NCBI RefSeq assembly: GCF_002705925.1
Contig: NZ_NKRE01000001.1
Span: forward strand, 3,582,604-3,646,603
DNA: 64,000 nucleotides
Reading direction: 5' to 3'
Source of the DNA: Mycobacterium ostraviense
GTDB lineage: Bacteria; Actinomycetota; Actinomycetes; Mycobacteriales; Mycobacteriaceae
Below are positions 16,531-27,273 of this stretch, piece after piece. How positions within the stretch are numbered: position 1 is the stretch's first letter; every line of letters begins with the position of its first letter. A model generated the notes under the pieces. The model was not told where the DNA came from. It did no database searches and worked only from the letters and a program-made list of their open reading frames with translations. The position numbers were made by a program, and so were the translations under genes.

Positions 16531-17933
16531 CGACCGCCATGCAGCGACGTTTCGGCCGCCGGCGGGTACGGACCGCCACCATCATCGCGTTGGTCGCGAT
16601 GCTGGTGGGCGGTGTCTACGTGCTGGCTTCGGTGGGCGGCCACGGCCGCAAGATCGTCGCGTACTTCACTTCCGCCGTCGGGCTCTACCCCGGCGACGAG
16701 GTCCGCATCCTCGGAGTTCCGGTCGGTACGGTGGACACGATCGAGCCGCGGCCGTCCGACGTCAAGATCACCATGTCGGTGTCCGAGGGCGTCAAGATTC
16801 CCCGCGACGCCCAGGCCGTCATCATGTCGCCAAACCTGGTGGCCGCGCGGTTCATTCAGCTCACTCCCGCCTACACCGGCGGCGCGGTGCTGCCCGAGGG
16901 AGCCAGCATCGAGCTGTCCCGCACCGCGGTCCCGGTGGAGTGGGACGAGGTCAAGGAAGCGCTGACGCAACTGTCGGTCACGCTCAGCCCGGCGGCGGGG
17001 GAACTGCAGGGCCCGCTGGGAGCAGCGATCGACCAGGCCGCAAGCACGCTCGACGGCAACGGCGACTCGTTCCACAAGGCGCTGCAAGAGCTTTCGCAAG
17101 TGGCTGGGCGCCTGGGGGATTCGCGCAGCGACATTTTCAGCACGGTCAAGAACCTGCAGGTGCTGGTCGACGCGCTGTCGCAGAGCAACGAACAGATCGT
17201 GCAGTTCGCCGGGCACGTGGCCGCGGTGTCACAGGTGCTCGCCGACAGCTCACGCAACCTCGACCACACCCTGGGTACGCTCAACCAGGCGCTCTCCGAT
17301 ATCCGGGGGTTTCTGCACGAGAACAACTCGACGCTGATCGAAACGGTCAGCCAGCTGGGCGACCTCACCCAGACCTTGAGTAACCAGAGCGACAACCTCG
17401 AGCAGGTGTTGCACGTGGCGGGTCCCGGTATCGCCAACTTCTACAACATCTACGACCCCGCGCAGGGCACCCTGAACGGTCTGTTGTCGATACCCAACTT
17501 CGCCAACCCCGTGCAATTCATCTGCGGCGGCTCCTTCGACACCCCTGCGGGAACTTCGGGACCCGACTACTACCGGCGCGCCGAATTGTGCCGGGAGCGC
17601 TTGGGCCCGGTGCTGCGCCGGCTCACGGCGAACTACCCGCCGCTCATGTTCCACCCGCTCAACACCATCACGGCCTACAAGGGCCAGGTCATCTACGACA
17701 CCCCGGCCACCCAGGCCAAGGCCGAGACGCCGGTTCCGGAGTTGACCTGGATTCCGGCCAAGCCGGCGACACAGCCCGCGCCGGGCAACACCACCGACCT
17801 GCAGAGCCTGCTTGTTCCGCAGGCGCCGGGCCCCCCGCCCGGGTACGGCCCGCTGCCGGGGCCGCCGCCTGCTCCGGCTGCCTCCCCGGCGCCCGGGGCA
17901 CCGCTGCCCGCCGAGCAGGGGGCCGGCCGGTGA
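16527..17933 (+). CDS. mce4D: Mce family protein Mce4D
   Basis: 468 residues: Arg-rich cytoplasmic start (MTTAMQRRFGRRRVR), membrane anchor about 17-38, MCE domain (YPGDEVRILGVPVGTVDTI near 53), helical region, and a Pro/Ala/Gly-rich tail over the last 50 residues. The tail is typical of Mce D and F subunits and may lie in the cell wall. The stop overlaps the GTG start of mce4E by four bases. Confidence 0.95.
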   Translation: MTTAMQRRFGRRRVRTATIIALVAMLVGGVYVLASVGGHGRKIVAYFTSAVGLYPGDEVRILGVPVGTVDTIEPRPSDVKITMSVSEGVKIPRDAQAVIMSPNLVAARFIQLTPAYTGGAVLPEGASIELSRTAVPVEWDEVKEALTQLSVTLSPAAGELQGPLGAAIDQAASTLDGNGDSFHKALQELSQVAGRLGDSRSDIFSTVKNLQVLVDALSQSNEQIVQFAGHVAAVSQVLADSSRNLDHTLGTLNQALSDIRGFLHENNSTLIETVSQLGDLTQTLSNQSDNLEQVLHVAGPGIANFYNIYDPAQGTLNGLLSIPNFANPVQFICGGSFDTPAGTSGPDYYRRAELCRERLGPVLRRLTANYPPLMFHPLNTITAYKGQVIYDTPATQAKAETPVPELTWIPAKPATQPAPGNTTDLQSLLVPQAPGPPPGYGPLPGPPPAPAASPAPGAPLPAEQGAGR

Positions 17934-19090
17934 GACGAATCATGTTGCGCGCCGGCGTGTTTGCTGCGGGCAGCACGCTGCTCGCCGGTTGTCAGTTCGG
18001 CGGGCTGAACTCGCTTCCGTTGCCCGGCACCGCCGGCCACGGCGACGGCGCATACACGATCACCGCTGAGATGCCCGACGTGGCCACGCTGCCGCAGAAC
18101 TCGCCGGTGATGGTCGACGACGTCACCGTCGGCAGTGTCGCCGGCATCGACGCCATGCAGCGGCCCGACGGATCCTTTTATGCCGCAGTGAAATTGGCTC
18201 TCGACAAGCAAGTGGTGCTGCCGTGCAACTCCACCGCCACGGTCGCCCAGACGTCGCTGCTGGGCTCGATGCACATCGACCTGGTGCGTCCGGCGGACCA
18301 TCCGACCGGCAAGTTGAGCGACCCTGGCTGCCCGCCAATCCCGGAGTCCCGCACCGGCCGCGCGCCCACGACCGAGGAGGTGTTCGCGGCACTCGGGGTG
18401 GTGGTCAACAAGGGCAATGTCGGTGCGCTGGAGGAGATCACCGACGAGACCTATCAAGCCGTGGCGGGCCGGCAGGGTCAGTTCACAGACTTGATCCCCA
18501 GGCTCGCGGAGTTGACGGCCGGTCTCAACAAGCAGGTCAACGACATCATCAACGCGGTCGACGGGCTGAACAGATTCGCCGCAATCCTGGCGCGGGACAA
18601 GGACAATCTGGGCCGGGCGCTGGACACCTTGCCCGACGCGCTTCGGGTGCTCAACAAGAACCGCGCCAGCATCGTCGAGGCGTTCGCCGCGCTGAAAAAG
18701 CTGGCCATGGTCACCTCCCACGTACTGTCCAAGACCAAGACCGACTTCGCCGCAGACCTGAAAGACCTCTACTCCGTCGTCAAGGCGATCAACGACAACC
18801 GTAAGGAATTCGTCACCTCGCAGCAGCTGCTGCTGACCTTCCCGTTCCCCAACTTCGGCATCAAGCAGGCGGTGCGCGGCGACTACCTCAACGTGTTCAC
18901 CACGTTCGACCTGACCCTGCGGCGAATCGGTGAGACGTTCTTCACCACGTCGTATGCACTCGACCCGAACATGGCGCACCTGGACGAGGTCCTCAACCCG
19001 CCCGACTTCTTGACCGGGGAACTGGCCAACCTGTCCGGACAGGCGGCCGACCCGTTCAAGATTCCGCCCGGTACGGCTTCGGGTCAGTAA
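17930..19090 (+). CDS. mce4E: Mce4E lipoprotein (LprN-like)
   Basis: Started at GTG 17930, overlapping mce4D, giving 386 residues. A short signal peptide ends in the lipobox LLAGC (Cys near residue 20), so the protein should be lipidated and anchored at the outer face of the membrane. The MCE domain follows (NSPVMVDDVTVGSVAGIDA near 58). It is the lipoprotein subunit present once in each mce operon. The stop lies in a 10-base tandem repeat. Confidence 0.94.
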   Translation: MRRIMLRAGVFAAGSTLLAGCQFGGLNSLPLPGTAGHGDGAYTITAEMPDVATLPQNSPVMVDDVTVGSVAGIDAMQRPDGSFYAAVKLALDKQVVLPCNSTATVAQTSLLGSMHIDLVRPADHPTGKLSDPGCPPIPESRTGRAPTTEEVFAALGVVVNKGNVGALEEITDETYQAVAGRQGQFTDLIPRLAELTAGLNKQVNDIINAVDGLNRFAAILARDKDNLGRALDTLPDALRVLNKNRASIVEAFAALKKLAMVTSHVLSKTKTDFAADLKDLYSVVKAINDNRKEFVTSQQLLLTFPFPNFGIKQAVRGDYLNVFTTFDLTLRRIGETFFTTSYALDPNMAHLDEVLNPPDFLTGELANLSGQAADPFKIPPGTASGQ

Positions 19091-19110
19091 GGGTCAGTAA
19101 GGGGCAGTAG
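19081..19110 (+). repeat. 10-base tandem repeat over the mce4E stop
   Basis: Two exact units of GGGTCAGTAA followed by GGGGCAGTAG, with TAA of the first unit serving as the mce4E stop. Every unit carries a stop in the same register, so repeat changes would not extend the protein but would change the distance to mce4F, now 30 bases. Confidence 0.85.
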
Positions 19111-19120
19111 GGATGCGGAG

Positions 19121-20791
19121 ATGATCGACAGACTCACCAGGATCCAGCTGGCCATCTTCGGGGTGATCACCGTCATCACCCTGGTGGTGATGGGTGTCTT
19201 CTACCTGCGGTTGCCGGCCACGTTCGGCCTCGGAACCTACGGTGTCAGCGCCGATTTCGTCGCCGGTGGTGGTTTGTACAAGAACGCCAACGTCACCTAC
19301 CGCGGTGTGGAAGTGGGGCGGGTGCAGTCGGTCGAGCTGAATCCGTCCGGCGTCACCGCCGAAATACGGCTGAACAGCGGCACTCCGATTCCCTCGAACG
19401 TCACCGCCACCGTGAAGAGTGTGTCGGCCATCGGCGAGCAGTACGTCGACCTGGTGCCGCCCGCCAATCCGTCGCCGGCCAAGCTGCGCAACGGATCCAA
19501 GATCGAGCGCAAGAACACCCGGATCGGCCAAGACGTCGCCGACCTGCTGCACAAGGCCGAGGTGCTGGTCAACAGTCTGGGCGACACACGGCTGCGGGAA
19601 TTGCTGCACGAGGCGTTCACCGCGACCAACGGCACCGGTCCGGAGCTGGCCCGGCTGGTGGAATCGGCACGGTTGCTGGTGGACGAGGCCAACACCAACT
19701 ACCCGCAGGTCTCGCAGCTGATCGATCAGGCCGGTCCGTTCCTGCAAGCTCAAGTCCGCGCCGGCGCCGACATCAAGTCGCTGGCCGACGGGCTGGCGCG
19801 GTTCACCGCCGAGCTCCGTGCGGCCGACCCGCGGCTGCGTGACACCCTGGCCACCGCTCCGGACGCGATCGACGAGGCCAACACGGCGTTCTCCGGTATC
19901 CGGCCCTCCTTCCCGGCGCTGGCGGCCAGCCTGGCCAACCTGGGCCGGGTGGGCGTGATCTATCACAAGTCGATCGAGCAGCTGCTGGTGGTGCTGCCGG
20001 CGCTGTTCGCCGCGCTCACCACCGCCGCCGGTGGGGTGCCCCAGGACGAGGGCGCCAAGCTGGACTTCAAGATCGATCTGAACGACCCGCCGCCGTGCAA
20101 CGTCGGCTTCATTCCGCCGCCGCTGATCCGCTCGCCCGCCGACGAGGGGCTGCGGGAAATCCCGACGGACATGTACTGCAAGACCGCCCAGAACGACCCC
20201 AGCACGGTGCGGGGCGCGCGGAACTACCCGTGCCAGGAGTTTCCCGGCAAGCGGGCGCCGACGATCCAGTTGTGCCGCGACCCGAAGGGCTACGTGCCGC
20301 TCGGCCGCAACCCGTGGCGCGGGCCGCCGGTCCCGTACGACACACCGGTGACCAATGGGCTGAACGTGTTGCCACCCAACAAGTTTCCCTACATTCCGCC
20401 GGACGCCGATCCGGACCCGGGCACGCCGATCGCCGGGCCGCCGCCACCGGGCGTGGTCCCCGGTCCCGGACCGGCGCCGCACCAGCCGGCGCAGCCGGCG
20501 CCGCCGCCCAACGACAACGGCCCGCCGCCGCCCTTCACGTCGTGGATGCCCCCGGATTACCCGCCGCAGCCACCGCTGCTTCCGTACCCGAAGACGCTGC
20601 CGCCGCCGCCCCCGCCGGTGGGCACCGGACCGGAACCGCAAGCCAGCGGGCAGGCTTACACCACCTATGACCAGAACACCGGAGTCTTCAAGGACCCGGC
20701 GGGCGGCACTGGTATCTTCGCGCCCGGCATCAGCGGCGCATCCAGCGCGGAGAATTGGGTGGACCTCATGCTTGCTCCGAAGGCTATGTAG
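19121..20791 (+). CDS. mce4F: Mce family protein Mce4F
   Basis: 556 residues with an N-terminal membrane segment (about 7-27), MCE domain (GGLYKNANVTYRGVEVGRV near 48), a helical region to about 310 and a Pro-rich C-terminal third (about 425-520). A Cys-containing stretch (NVGF, DMYCKTAQNDP, NYPCQEFPGK, IQLCRDPKG) lies between. It is the last MCE subunit; its TAG overlaps the GTG of mam4A by one base. Confidence 0.95.
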   Translation: MIDRLTRIQLAIFGVITVITLVVMGVFYLRLPATFGLGTYGVSADFVAGGGLYKNANVTYRGVEVGRVQSVELNPSGVTAEIRLNSGTPIPSNVTATVKSVSAIGEQYVDLVPPANPSPAKLRNGSKIERKNTRIGQDVADLLHKAEVLVNSLGDTRLRELLHEAFTATNGTGPELARLVESARLLVDEANTNYPQVSQLIDQAGPFLQAQVRAGADIKSLADGLARFTAELRAADPRLRDTLATAPDAIDEANTAFSGIRPSFPALAASLANLGRVGVIYHKSIEQLLVVLPALFAALTTAAGGVPQDEGAKLDFKIDLNDPPPCNVGFIPPPLIRSPADEGLREIPTDMYCKTAQNDPSTVRGARNYPCQEFPGKRAPTIQLCRDPKGYVPLGRNPWRGPPVPYDTPVTNGLNVLPPNKFPYIPPDADPDPGTPIAGPPPPGVVPGPGPAPHQPAQPAPPPNDNGPPPPFTSWMPPDYPPQPPLLPYPKTLPPPPPPVGTGPEPQASGQAYTTYDQNTGVFKDPAGGTGIFAPGISGASSAENWVDLMLAPKAM

Positions 20792-21507
20792 TGGCACCAC
20801 AGCAGCCGGGGGCGCAGCGGGTGCGCCGGCGGGCGTCTCGCGCGGCGGGTCCGGCCAAGGCGGCATCGAGCGACGGTGAAGCAGCCGAAGCCCCCGTCAA
20901 GGTCGCGTCCACGGCGGAGCCGAAGCGGCCGGCCAAGCCGGTCACGCCGGTCACGGCTCGGTCGGCGGTCCGGCCGCCGCCCCGGCGACGGGCCCGCGGC
21001 CGGCTGGTGGCCTGGATCTCGCTGGCGGCCGCGGTGGTGGTCATCGGCGCGCTGAGCTCGGGGGTGCTGGTCCTGGTCGGTCAGCATCGAGACGCCGACG
21101 CCGAGCAGGCCCGGCAGCGACGCTTCGTCGACACCGCCACGCAGCTGGTGGTCAACATGTTCAGCTACACGCCGAACACCATCGACGAGGCCGTCAACCG
21201 ATTCGTCAACAGCACCAGCGGTCCGCTGCGCGGCATGCTCAGCGCCAACAACAACGTCGACAACCTCAAAGGCCTGTTCCGCGCCACCAACGCCACGTCC
21301 GAGGCCGTCATCAACGGTGCCGCCCTGGAAGGCATCGACGCCGTCAGCGACAACGCTTCGGTGCTGGTTTCGGTGCGGGTCACGGTTGCCGATATCGACG
21401 GCGTCAACAAACCGTCCATGCCCTACCGGTTACGGGTCATCGTGCACGAGGACGAGACCGGACGGATGACCGGCTACGACCTGAAGTATCCCGACGGGGG
21501 CAACTGA
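20791..21507 (+). CDS. mam4A: Mce4-associated membrane protein Mam4A (Rv3493c-like)
   Basis: 238 residues from GTG 20791. A basic, Ala/Pro/Lys-rich cytoplasmic region of about 70 residues precedes one membrane segment (WISLAAAVVVIGALSSGVLV), then an outer domain of the Mce-associated/SnoaL-like type with TQLVVNMFSYTPNTIDEAVN. Mas/Mam proteins stabilise Mce transporters. It overlaps mce4F and mam4B by one base on each side. Confidence 0.9.
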   Translation: MAPQQPGAQRVRRRASRAAGPAKAASSDGEAAEAPVKVASTAEPKRPAKPVTPVTARSAVRPPPRRRARGRLVAWISLAAAVVVIGALSSGVLVLVGQHRDADAEQARQRRFVDTATQLVVNMFSYTPNTIDEAVNRFVNSTSGPLRGMLSANNNVDNLKGLFRATNATSEAVINGAALEGIDAVSDNASVLVSVRVTVADIDGVNKPSMPYRLRVIVHEDETGRMTGYDLKYPDGGN

Positions 21508-22007
21508 TGCGACTGCGGCGCGTGTGGCGTGCGCTGGGTGCCGTTGCCGGTGTCCTGCTGGTCGCCGCGATCGTGGGACTGGCCGCGGCCGGCGGGTGGT
21601 TCTACTGGGACCGGGTGGAATCCACCGGCGAGCGGGCCGCACGGGCGGAGTTGCCGAAGGTGGCCGCCGACCAGATACCGAAGGTGTTCGCCTACGACTA
21701 CCAGACGGTCGAACGCAGCCTCAGCGACGCCTACCCGCTGTTGACGCCGGACTATCGCCAGGAGTTCAAGCGCAGCGCCAACGCGCAGATCATCCCGGAG
21801 GCCAAGAAGCGCGAGGTGGTGGTCCAGGCCAATGTGGTCGGCGTGGGAGTGATGTCGGCGCAACGAAATTCGGCGTCGGTGATGGTGTACATGAACCGCA
21901 CCGTGACCGACAAGTCACGCCAGCCGCTCTACGACGGCAGCCGGCTGCGGGTGGACTACAAGCGCATCGACGGCAAGTGGCTGATCGCCTACATCACGCC
22001 GATCTGA
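21507..22007 (+). CDS. mam4B: Mce4-associated membrane protein Mam4B (Rv3492c-like)
   Basis: 166 residues with an N-terminal membrane anchor (about 9-32) and an outer alpha+beta domain ending in DYKRIDGKWLIAYITPI. It has the same topology as Mam4A but is shorter. It is the last gene of the mce4 operon; the next gene starts 120 bases later with its own upstream region. Confidence 0.9.
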   Translation: MRLRRVWRALGAVAGVLLVAAIVGLAAAGGWFYWDRVESTGERAARAELPKVAADQIPKVFAYDYQTVERSLSDAYPLLTPDYRQEFKRSANAQIIPEAKKREVVVQANVVGVGVMSAQRNSASVMVYMNRTVTDKSRQPLYDGSRLRVDYKRIDGKWLIAYITPI

Positions 22008-22127
22008 GCCCGGTCCCGAGCGGTCGAGGCCGGAGCCGACGCAGCTGCGCGACCCGGAAAATTATCTGTGACCTAGCGCACAATCTAGGCGTACTCTAGA
22101 GGCGTCTCTTGGAGAAGGGAGACGTCA

Positions 22128-22424
22128 ATGAAGGGTGCATATCGCGATCCGGTGGAGCACTCCCGAACCACCCAACCGCATGCCGGTGAATCGTTCATCG
22201 ACACACTGTGGCTGCCGGGGTTGTTTCTCATCGTCCTCGGCGTGATCGGCCTGGCCGGGATTGTGGCTTCCCTGGCCTACAACCGTCACGAGCTGCTACT
22301 AACGCTGGGCTCAGCCGCGGCGGGTTTGCTGATCGCCGGTGGGTTGTTGATCATGGCCGAGCATCACCGGGTACAACGCGTGGAACGTCGGTGGCTGGCT
22401 GAACACCCGGACTACTGGCGTTAG
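22128..22424 (+). CDS. Small UsfY-like two-TM protein
   Basis: 98 residues with RDPVEHSRTTQPHAGES at the N-terminus, two membrane segments (about 26-48 and 54-76) and a C-terminus RWLAEHPDYWR. The layout and the N- and C-terminal motifs resemble UsfY, a small membrane protein encoded near sigF in M. tuberculosis. The start ATG at 22128 has GGAGAAGGGAGA upstream. It is separated from mam4B by 120 bases that include CTAGCGCACAATCTAG and a possible -10 box (TACTCT), so it probably has its own promoter. Function unknown. Confidence 0.75.
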   Translation: MKGAYRDPVEHSRTTQPHAGESFIDTLWLPGLFLIVLGVIGLAGIVASLAYNRHELLLTLGSAAAGLLIAGGLLIMAEHHRVQRVERRWLAEHPDYWR

Positions 22425-22440
22425 CTCCAGGTAGGGCACT

Positions 22441-22467
22441 CGGGCGCCCGTCGTAACGACGCGCCCG
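22441..22467. terminator. Bidirectional hairpin between convergent genes
   Basis: CGGGCGC and GCGCCCG form a 7-bp stem around a GTCGT/ACGAC inner pairing. It sits in the 66 bases between the UsfY-like gene (+) and the Rv3491-like gene (-), where both transcripts must end. Confidence 0.6.
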
Positions 22468-22490
22468 CAGCTATTGCTGCCCGTCGCCTG

Positions 22491-23069
22491 TCAGTAGCAG
22501 ATGGCAATCTGGTTGCAGCGCAACGGGTACCGTTCGATCGGGCTGGGCGGCGGCCCCACCAGCTGGAGTGAGAACGGCTCCTTTTTCATGTCTGGCGCCA
22601 GACCACAGACCGCGCCATGCAAGCTGGTGTGCGTGCCGCTCATGTTCTCGTCGCTGAACGCATAGGTTTCGGTTGACGGCGCGGTGCTGCCGTCGGGACA
22701 CAACACGCCCTCTGCCTGGTTCACCTGGAAGGTCCACAGCACACTGGTCAGCCGAGCCCGGGCGCTGAAGTTCTGCAGCTTGTCGGCGCGGGTGAGCTGT
22801 TGGGGCGTCGTGCTCGCGATATTGAGCGCACACTGGAACGCCCACGTGACCGGGTCGGAGTAGTCGTTCATGTTGCGCGTTCCGGACGGCTGGTCGCACA
22901 GCGCGGTGATGGTCCAGGTAACCCCGGACACGCCGGCCTGGTTGAAGGAGTAGGCACCGTCCGGCGGTGGCGCGACAGCATGGGCCGGGTCGCCTGATTC
23001 CAGCGCGGTCGCCAGTGCGACGGCTGAGACGATGCCCGCGCCGGCGGCCAGTCCGTGACGGATGTTCAC
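22491..23069 (-). CDS. Secreted protein of unknown function (Rv3491-like)
   Basis: Started at GTG 23069 with AGGAGGAAGC upstream, giving 192 residues. An N-terminal signal peptide (NIRHGLAAGAGIVSAVALAT) with cleavage near AHAVA leads to a mature domain with about five cysteines (LCDQPS, FQCAL, LCPDG, VCGLA, RCNQIAICY). These probably form disulfides outside the cell. No known catalytic motif is visible. The same protein lies next to mce4 in M. tuberculosis, so the neighbourhood is conserved. Confidence 0.85.
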   Translation of the reverse strand: MNIRHGLAAGAGIVSAVALATALESGDPAHAVAPPPDGAYSFNQAGVSGVTWTITALCDQPSGTRNMNDYSDPVTWAFQCALNIASTTPQQLTRADKLQNFSARARLTSVLWTFQVNQAEGVLCPDGSTAPSTETYAFSDENMSGTHTSLHGAVCGLAPDMKKEPFSLQLVGPPPSPIERYPLRCNQIAICY

Positions 23070-23181
23070 GTCGCTTCCTCCTCGATCTTCTTCTCTGCCT
23101 GCCATGCTGCGGTGCTGCATCGAGTATCACAGCGTTTCGGCAGGAACACCATGGCTTCGCAACGCCGGCCGGCGCGCTAGG

Positions 23182-23230
23182 TCAGGCCCAGCTCAGGCCC
23201 AGCTCAGGCCCCGGTCAGGCCCCGGTCAGG
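23182..23230. repeat. 11-base tandem repeat over the PadR stop
   Basis: Two units of TCAGGCCCAGC and two of TCAGGCCCCGG follow one another, with a partial fifth (TCAGG). Read leftward, the TGA of the regulator gene (23215-23217) lies at one unit edge. The unit is not a multiple of three, so unit loss could change the C-terminal residues. Confidence 0.85.
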
Positions 23231-23529
23231 TTCTCGGTGCCGAGGACTTCGTGGGCCAGCTCTCGAAGGGCACGGCGATCGTCGGCCAACGCCGCGCGTC
23301 CGGCCGCGGTGGCCCGGTAGACGCGGCGCGCCCGGCCGGCCACCACCTGTTGCTCCGACACCAGCAGATCGTCGGCCTCCAGCCGGTGCAGTGTCGGATA
23401 CAGGGTGCCGGGGCTCACCTGGTATCCGTGGCGGCTCAGTTCCCCGGTCAGCCACGCGCCATGGACTTCTCCCTCGGCGGCGTGATGCAGGATGTGCAGC
23501 CGCATTGGGGCCCGCTGAAATTCCCGCAT
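23215..23529 (-). CDS. PadR-family transcriptional regulator (Rv3488-like)
   Basis: 104 residues from ATG 23529 with AAAGGGG upstream. The winged-helix core HILHHAAEGEVHGAWLTGEL and SPGTLYPTLHRLEADDLL is typical of PadR proteins, and a C-terminal helix supports dimer formation. The M. tuberculosis orthologue Rv3488 binds metals such as cadmium. The gene abuts the multicopper oxidase remnant and lies near an iron-export type ABC pair, so a metal- or stress-responsive role is plausible but unproven. Confidence 0.88.
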   Translation of the reverse strand: MREFQRAPMRLHILHHAAEGEVHGAWLTGELSRHGYQVSPGTLYPTLHRLEADDLLVSEQQVVAGRARRVYRATAAGRAALADDRRALRELAHEVLGTENLTGA

Positions 23530-23553
23530 AGACAACCCCTTTCGGGATAACCC

Positions 23554-24197
23554 CGTTGTTGGTGGCAGTGCAACAGCGACAGCCCCGGTTGGTCGGCGGT
23601 GAAATCGACCTCCATGATCTGGTACCCGTCCAGCATCGCCACATCCTTGCGAACGCCTGTCGTCGGTGTGCCTGCGACATGGGTGATTTCGAAGGTATGC
23701 CGATGCAGATGCATCGGGTGGATGTCGTCGGTGGCGTTGCGGAACCGCAGCCGGTAGCGCTGTCCCCGGACCATGTCGAGGACCGGTTGGTTGGTGCCCA
23801 TGGCGAACGCGGCGCCGTTGAGGGTCCAGACGTTGAACCCGCTGCTGGCGGCGTTGCGCTTTTCGATGAGCAGGTCGATAACCTGATCCGCGGCCGGGGG
23901 AGCGCCGCCGCTGCCGAACACCCGGTAGTCCCAGCCAAACTCGGGCGGCGGGGCCCATTGCGGGTCGCCGGTGCGGCCGGCGTATTCGACGACGGTGCCC
24001 ATGCCCGCTTGACGGTCCTCGTCGGAGAGGTCGCCGAGGATCCAGACCCCGGGGTGGTTCATCTCCACGATCGCCGAGACGCGTTTGGTTTTTCAGCTCG
24101 GCGACCGCGTCGCCGGCCAGCAAGCCGCCGGGCAGTTGTGGACGTCGACGGTGATCTGCTTGCCCTCGGTAAACCTCAGCAGTGGGCCGGGGAACTG
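23554..24197 (-). pseudogene. Multicopper oxidase remnant
   Basis: The 5' piece QFPGPLLRFTEGKQITVDVH is at 24197-24135 in one frame with a stop just before it. A large deletion then removes the first copper-ligand region. Sequence resumes with LLAGDAVAELKNQT and, after a frame change near 24075, with VEMNHPGVWILGDLSD and the C-terminal cupredoxin domain. That domain keeps HPMHLHRHTF and LLHCHQQ, two of the copper-binding clusters. The end is also cut: after HCHQQ it runs into the PadR upstream region instead of the usual 15 or so residues. The intact family is secreted and about 450-500 residues long. Confidence 0.8.
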
Positions 24198-24299
24198 CTA
24201 ACTCGGACTCCGATATCGTGTTCCGATAGTCTTCGGGGCGAGCGTACCGCAGATGCTGGGCCCCGCGACCGACCCCTACACACGAGAGCAGACCAAGGC

Positions 24300-25001
24300 G
24301 TGGCAGTGGATCAGGATTCGGTGTTCGAATTCATCGATGTCGTCGTCGAACGCGACCGGGTGCGAGCGTTGGACGGGTTCACCGGCGCCATTCCTCGGCA
24401 CGGGCTGACGGCGGTGTTTGGCCCGTCGGGATCGGGCAAGTCGACGCTGCTGCGGTTGTGCAATCGACTGGAGGTGCCGACGAGCGGGCGAGTATTGTTC
24501 TGCGGCAAGGACATCTCCGGCATCGACCCGCTGTGGCTGCGACGCCGGGTGGGCATGTGTTTTCAGCGTCCGACGCCGTTTCCGGGCACGGTGGCCGACA
24601 ACCTGTTGGCGGCCGAGTCGACCGCGTCGCAAGCGCAGCTGCAGGACACGCTGGCGCGGGTGGCGCTCACCGGGTCATGGTTGGACCGCGACGCGACCGC
24701 GTTGTCGGGCGGGGAGGCGCAGCGCATGTGCCTGGCCCGCACCCTGATGGCCCGCCCGCAGGTGCTGCTGCTCGACGAACCCACCTCAGCCGTCGACGCC
24801 GAGGCGGCCCGGGTGATCGAGCGTGCGGTGCGTCGGCTGGCCGACGACGGCATTCCCGCCCTGTGGGTCACCCACGACCCGGCGCAAGCCGAGCGGGCCG
24901 CTGACCGGATATTGCACATCGAACGGGGCCGCTGCGTGGGACTCGTCGACGTCGCTTCCAAGCCGGCCGACGGTAAGGCCGACGATCAGGTGACGTCGTG
25001 A
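24300..25001 (+). CDS. ABC transporter ATPase, FetA type
   Basis: 233 residues from GTG 24300 (a second GTG lies six bases on). Walker A is GPSGSGKST near residue 39, the Q-loop is CFQRPTPFPGTV, the signature LSGGEAQRM lies near 139 and Walker B is LLLDEPTSAVD. The stop overlaps the permease start by four bases (GTGA). The pair resembles FetA/FetB of E. coli, which exports iron under oxidative stress. A phosphate-type (PstB-like) ATPase is the main alternative. The partner gene favours FetA. Confidence 0.82.
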   Translation: MAVDQDSVFEFIDVVVERDRVRALDGFTGAIPRHGLTAVFGPSGSGKSTLLRLCNRLEVPTSGRVLFCGKDISGIDPLWLRRRVGMCFQRPTPFPGTVADNLLAAESTASQAQLQDTLARVALTGSWLDRDATALSGGEAQRMCLARTLMARPQVLLLDEPTSAVDAEAARVIERAVRRLADDGIPALWVTHDPAQAERAADRILHIERGRCVGLVDVASKPADGKADDQVTS

Positions 25002-25776
25002 CCGGCCAGGTCGGTTGGATCGGGCTGGCGACATCACTGGCCCTGGTGGTGTTCGCGGCGGGGATCTCGCTGTGGCAGCGGCTGGGCCTGGAAAGGCAGG
25101 TGGTGTGGGCGGCCGCCCGCGCGCTGGTGCAGTTGCTGCTCGTCGGGGGCGCGCTGACGCTGCTCTTCGCACCCGGTCGGTCGCTGTGGTGGTCGTGGGC
25201 GTGGACCGCCGGCATGATCGGCTACGCCGGCGATGTCGCCCGCCGGCGGGCAGCCGAGGTGCCCCGGCTGGCGCCGCTGGCCATCGCCGCGTTCGCCGCG
25301 GCGGCCGCGATCACCTTGGGGGTGATATTCGGGCTGCGGGTCTTTCCGCTGCAGGCCCGAACCCTGGTGCCGATTGCCGGGATGATGATCGGCAACTCGA
25401 TGACCGCCATGGTGCTGGTAGCCCGGCGCCTGGTCGACGAGCTGCGCGACAAACGTGACGAGGTGGAAGCCAGACTCGCCCTCGGGCAGCCGTCGCGCCA
25501 GGCCGCGGCTCCCTATCTGCGGATCGCGCTGCGGTCGGCGATCTCGCCGCAGATCGAGACAACGAAAGCCACCGGGCTGGTGTTCCTGCCCGGCGCCATG
25601 ACCGGACTCATCCTGGCCGGGGTACCACCGGTGCAGGCCGTGCTGGTGCAGGCGGTGGTGATGTTCCTGGTCCTGGGCTCGGTCGCGACCACCACCGTCG
25701 TGGTCGCCCTCGGGCTGGTGCGCCTGGTTTTCACCCGGGACCATCGGTTACTGCCGCTGCGCTCCCGGCCCCGGAA

Positions 25777-25780
<4 letters not shown>
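24998..25780 (+). CDS. ABC permease, FetB/YbbM family
   Basis: 260 residues with about six or seven membrane segments and the family region RTLVPIAGMMIGNSMTAMVL near residue 121. The family (UPF0014) pairs with FetA-type ATPases. The start GTG 24998 overlaps the ATPase gene. The stop at 25778-25780 overlaps the stop of the convergent otsA gene by four bases, leaving no room for a separate terminator. Confidence 0.85.
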
Positions 25781-27272
<1,492 letters not shown>

Positions 27273-27273
<1 letters not shown>

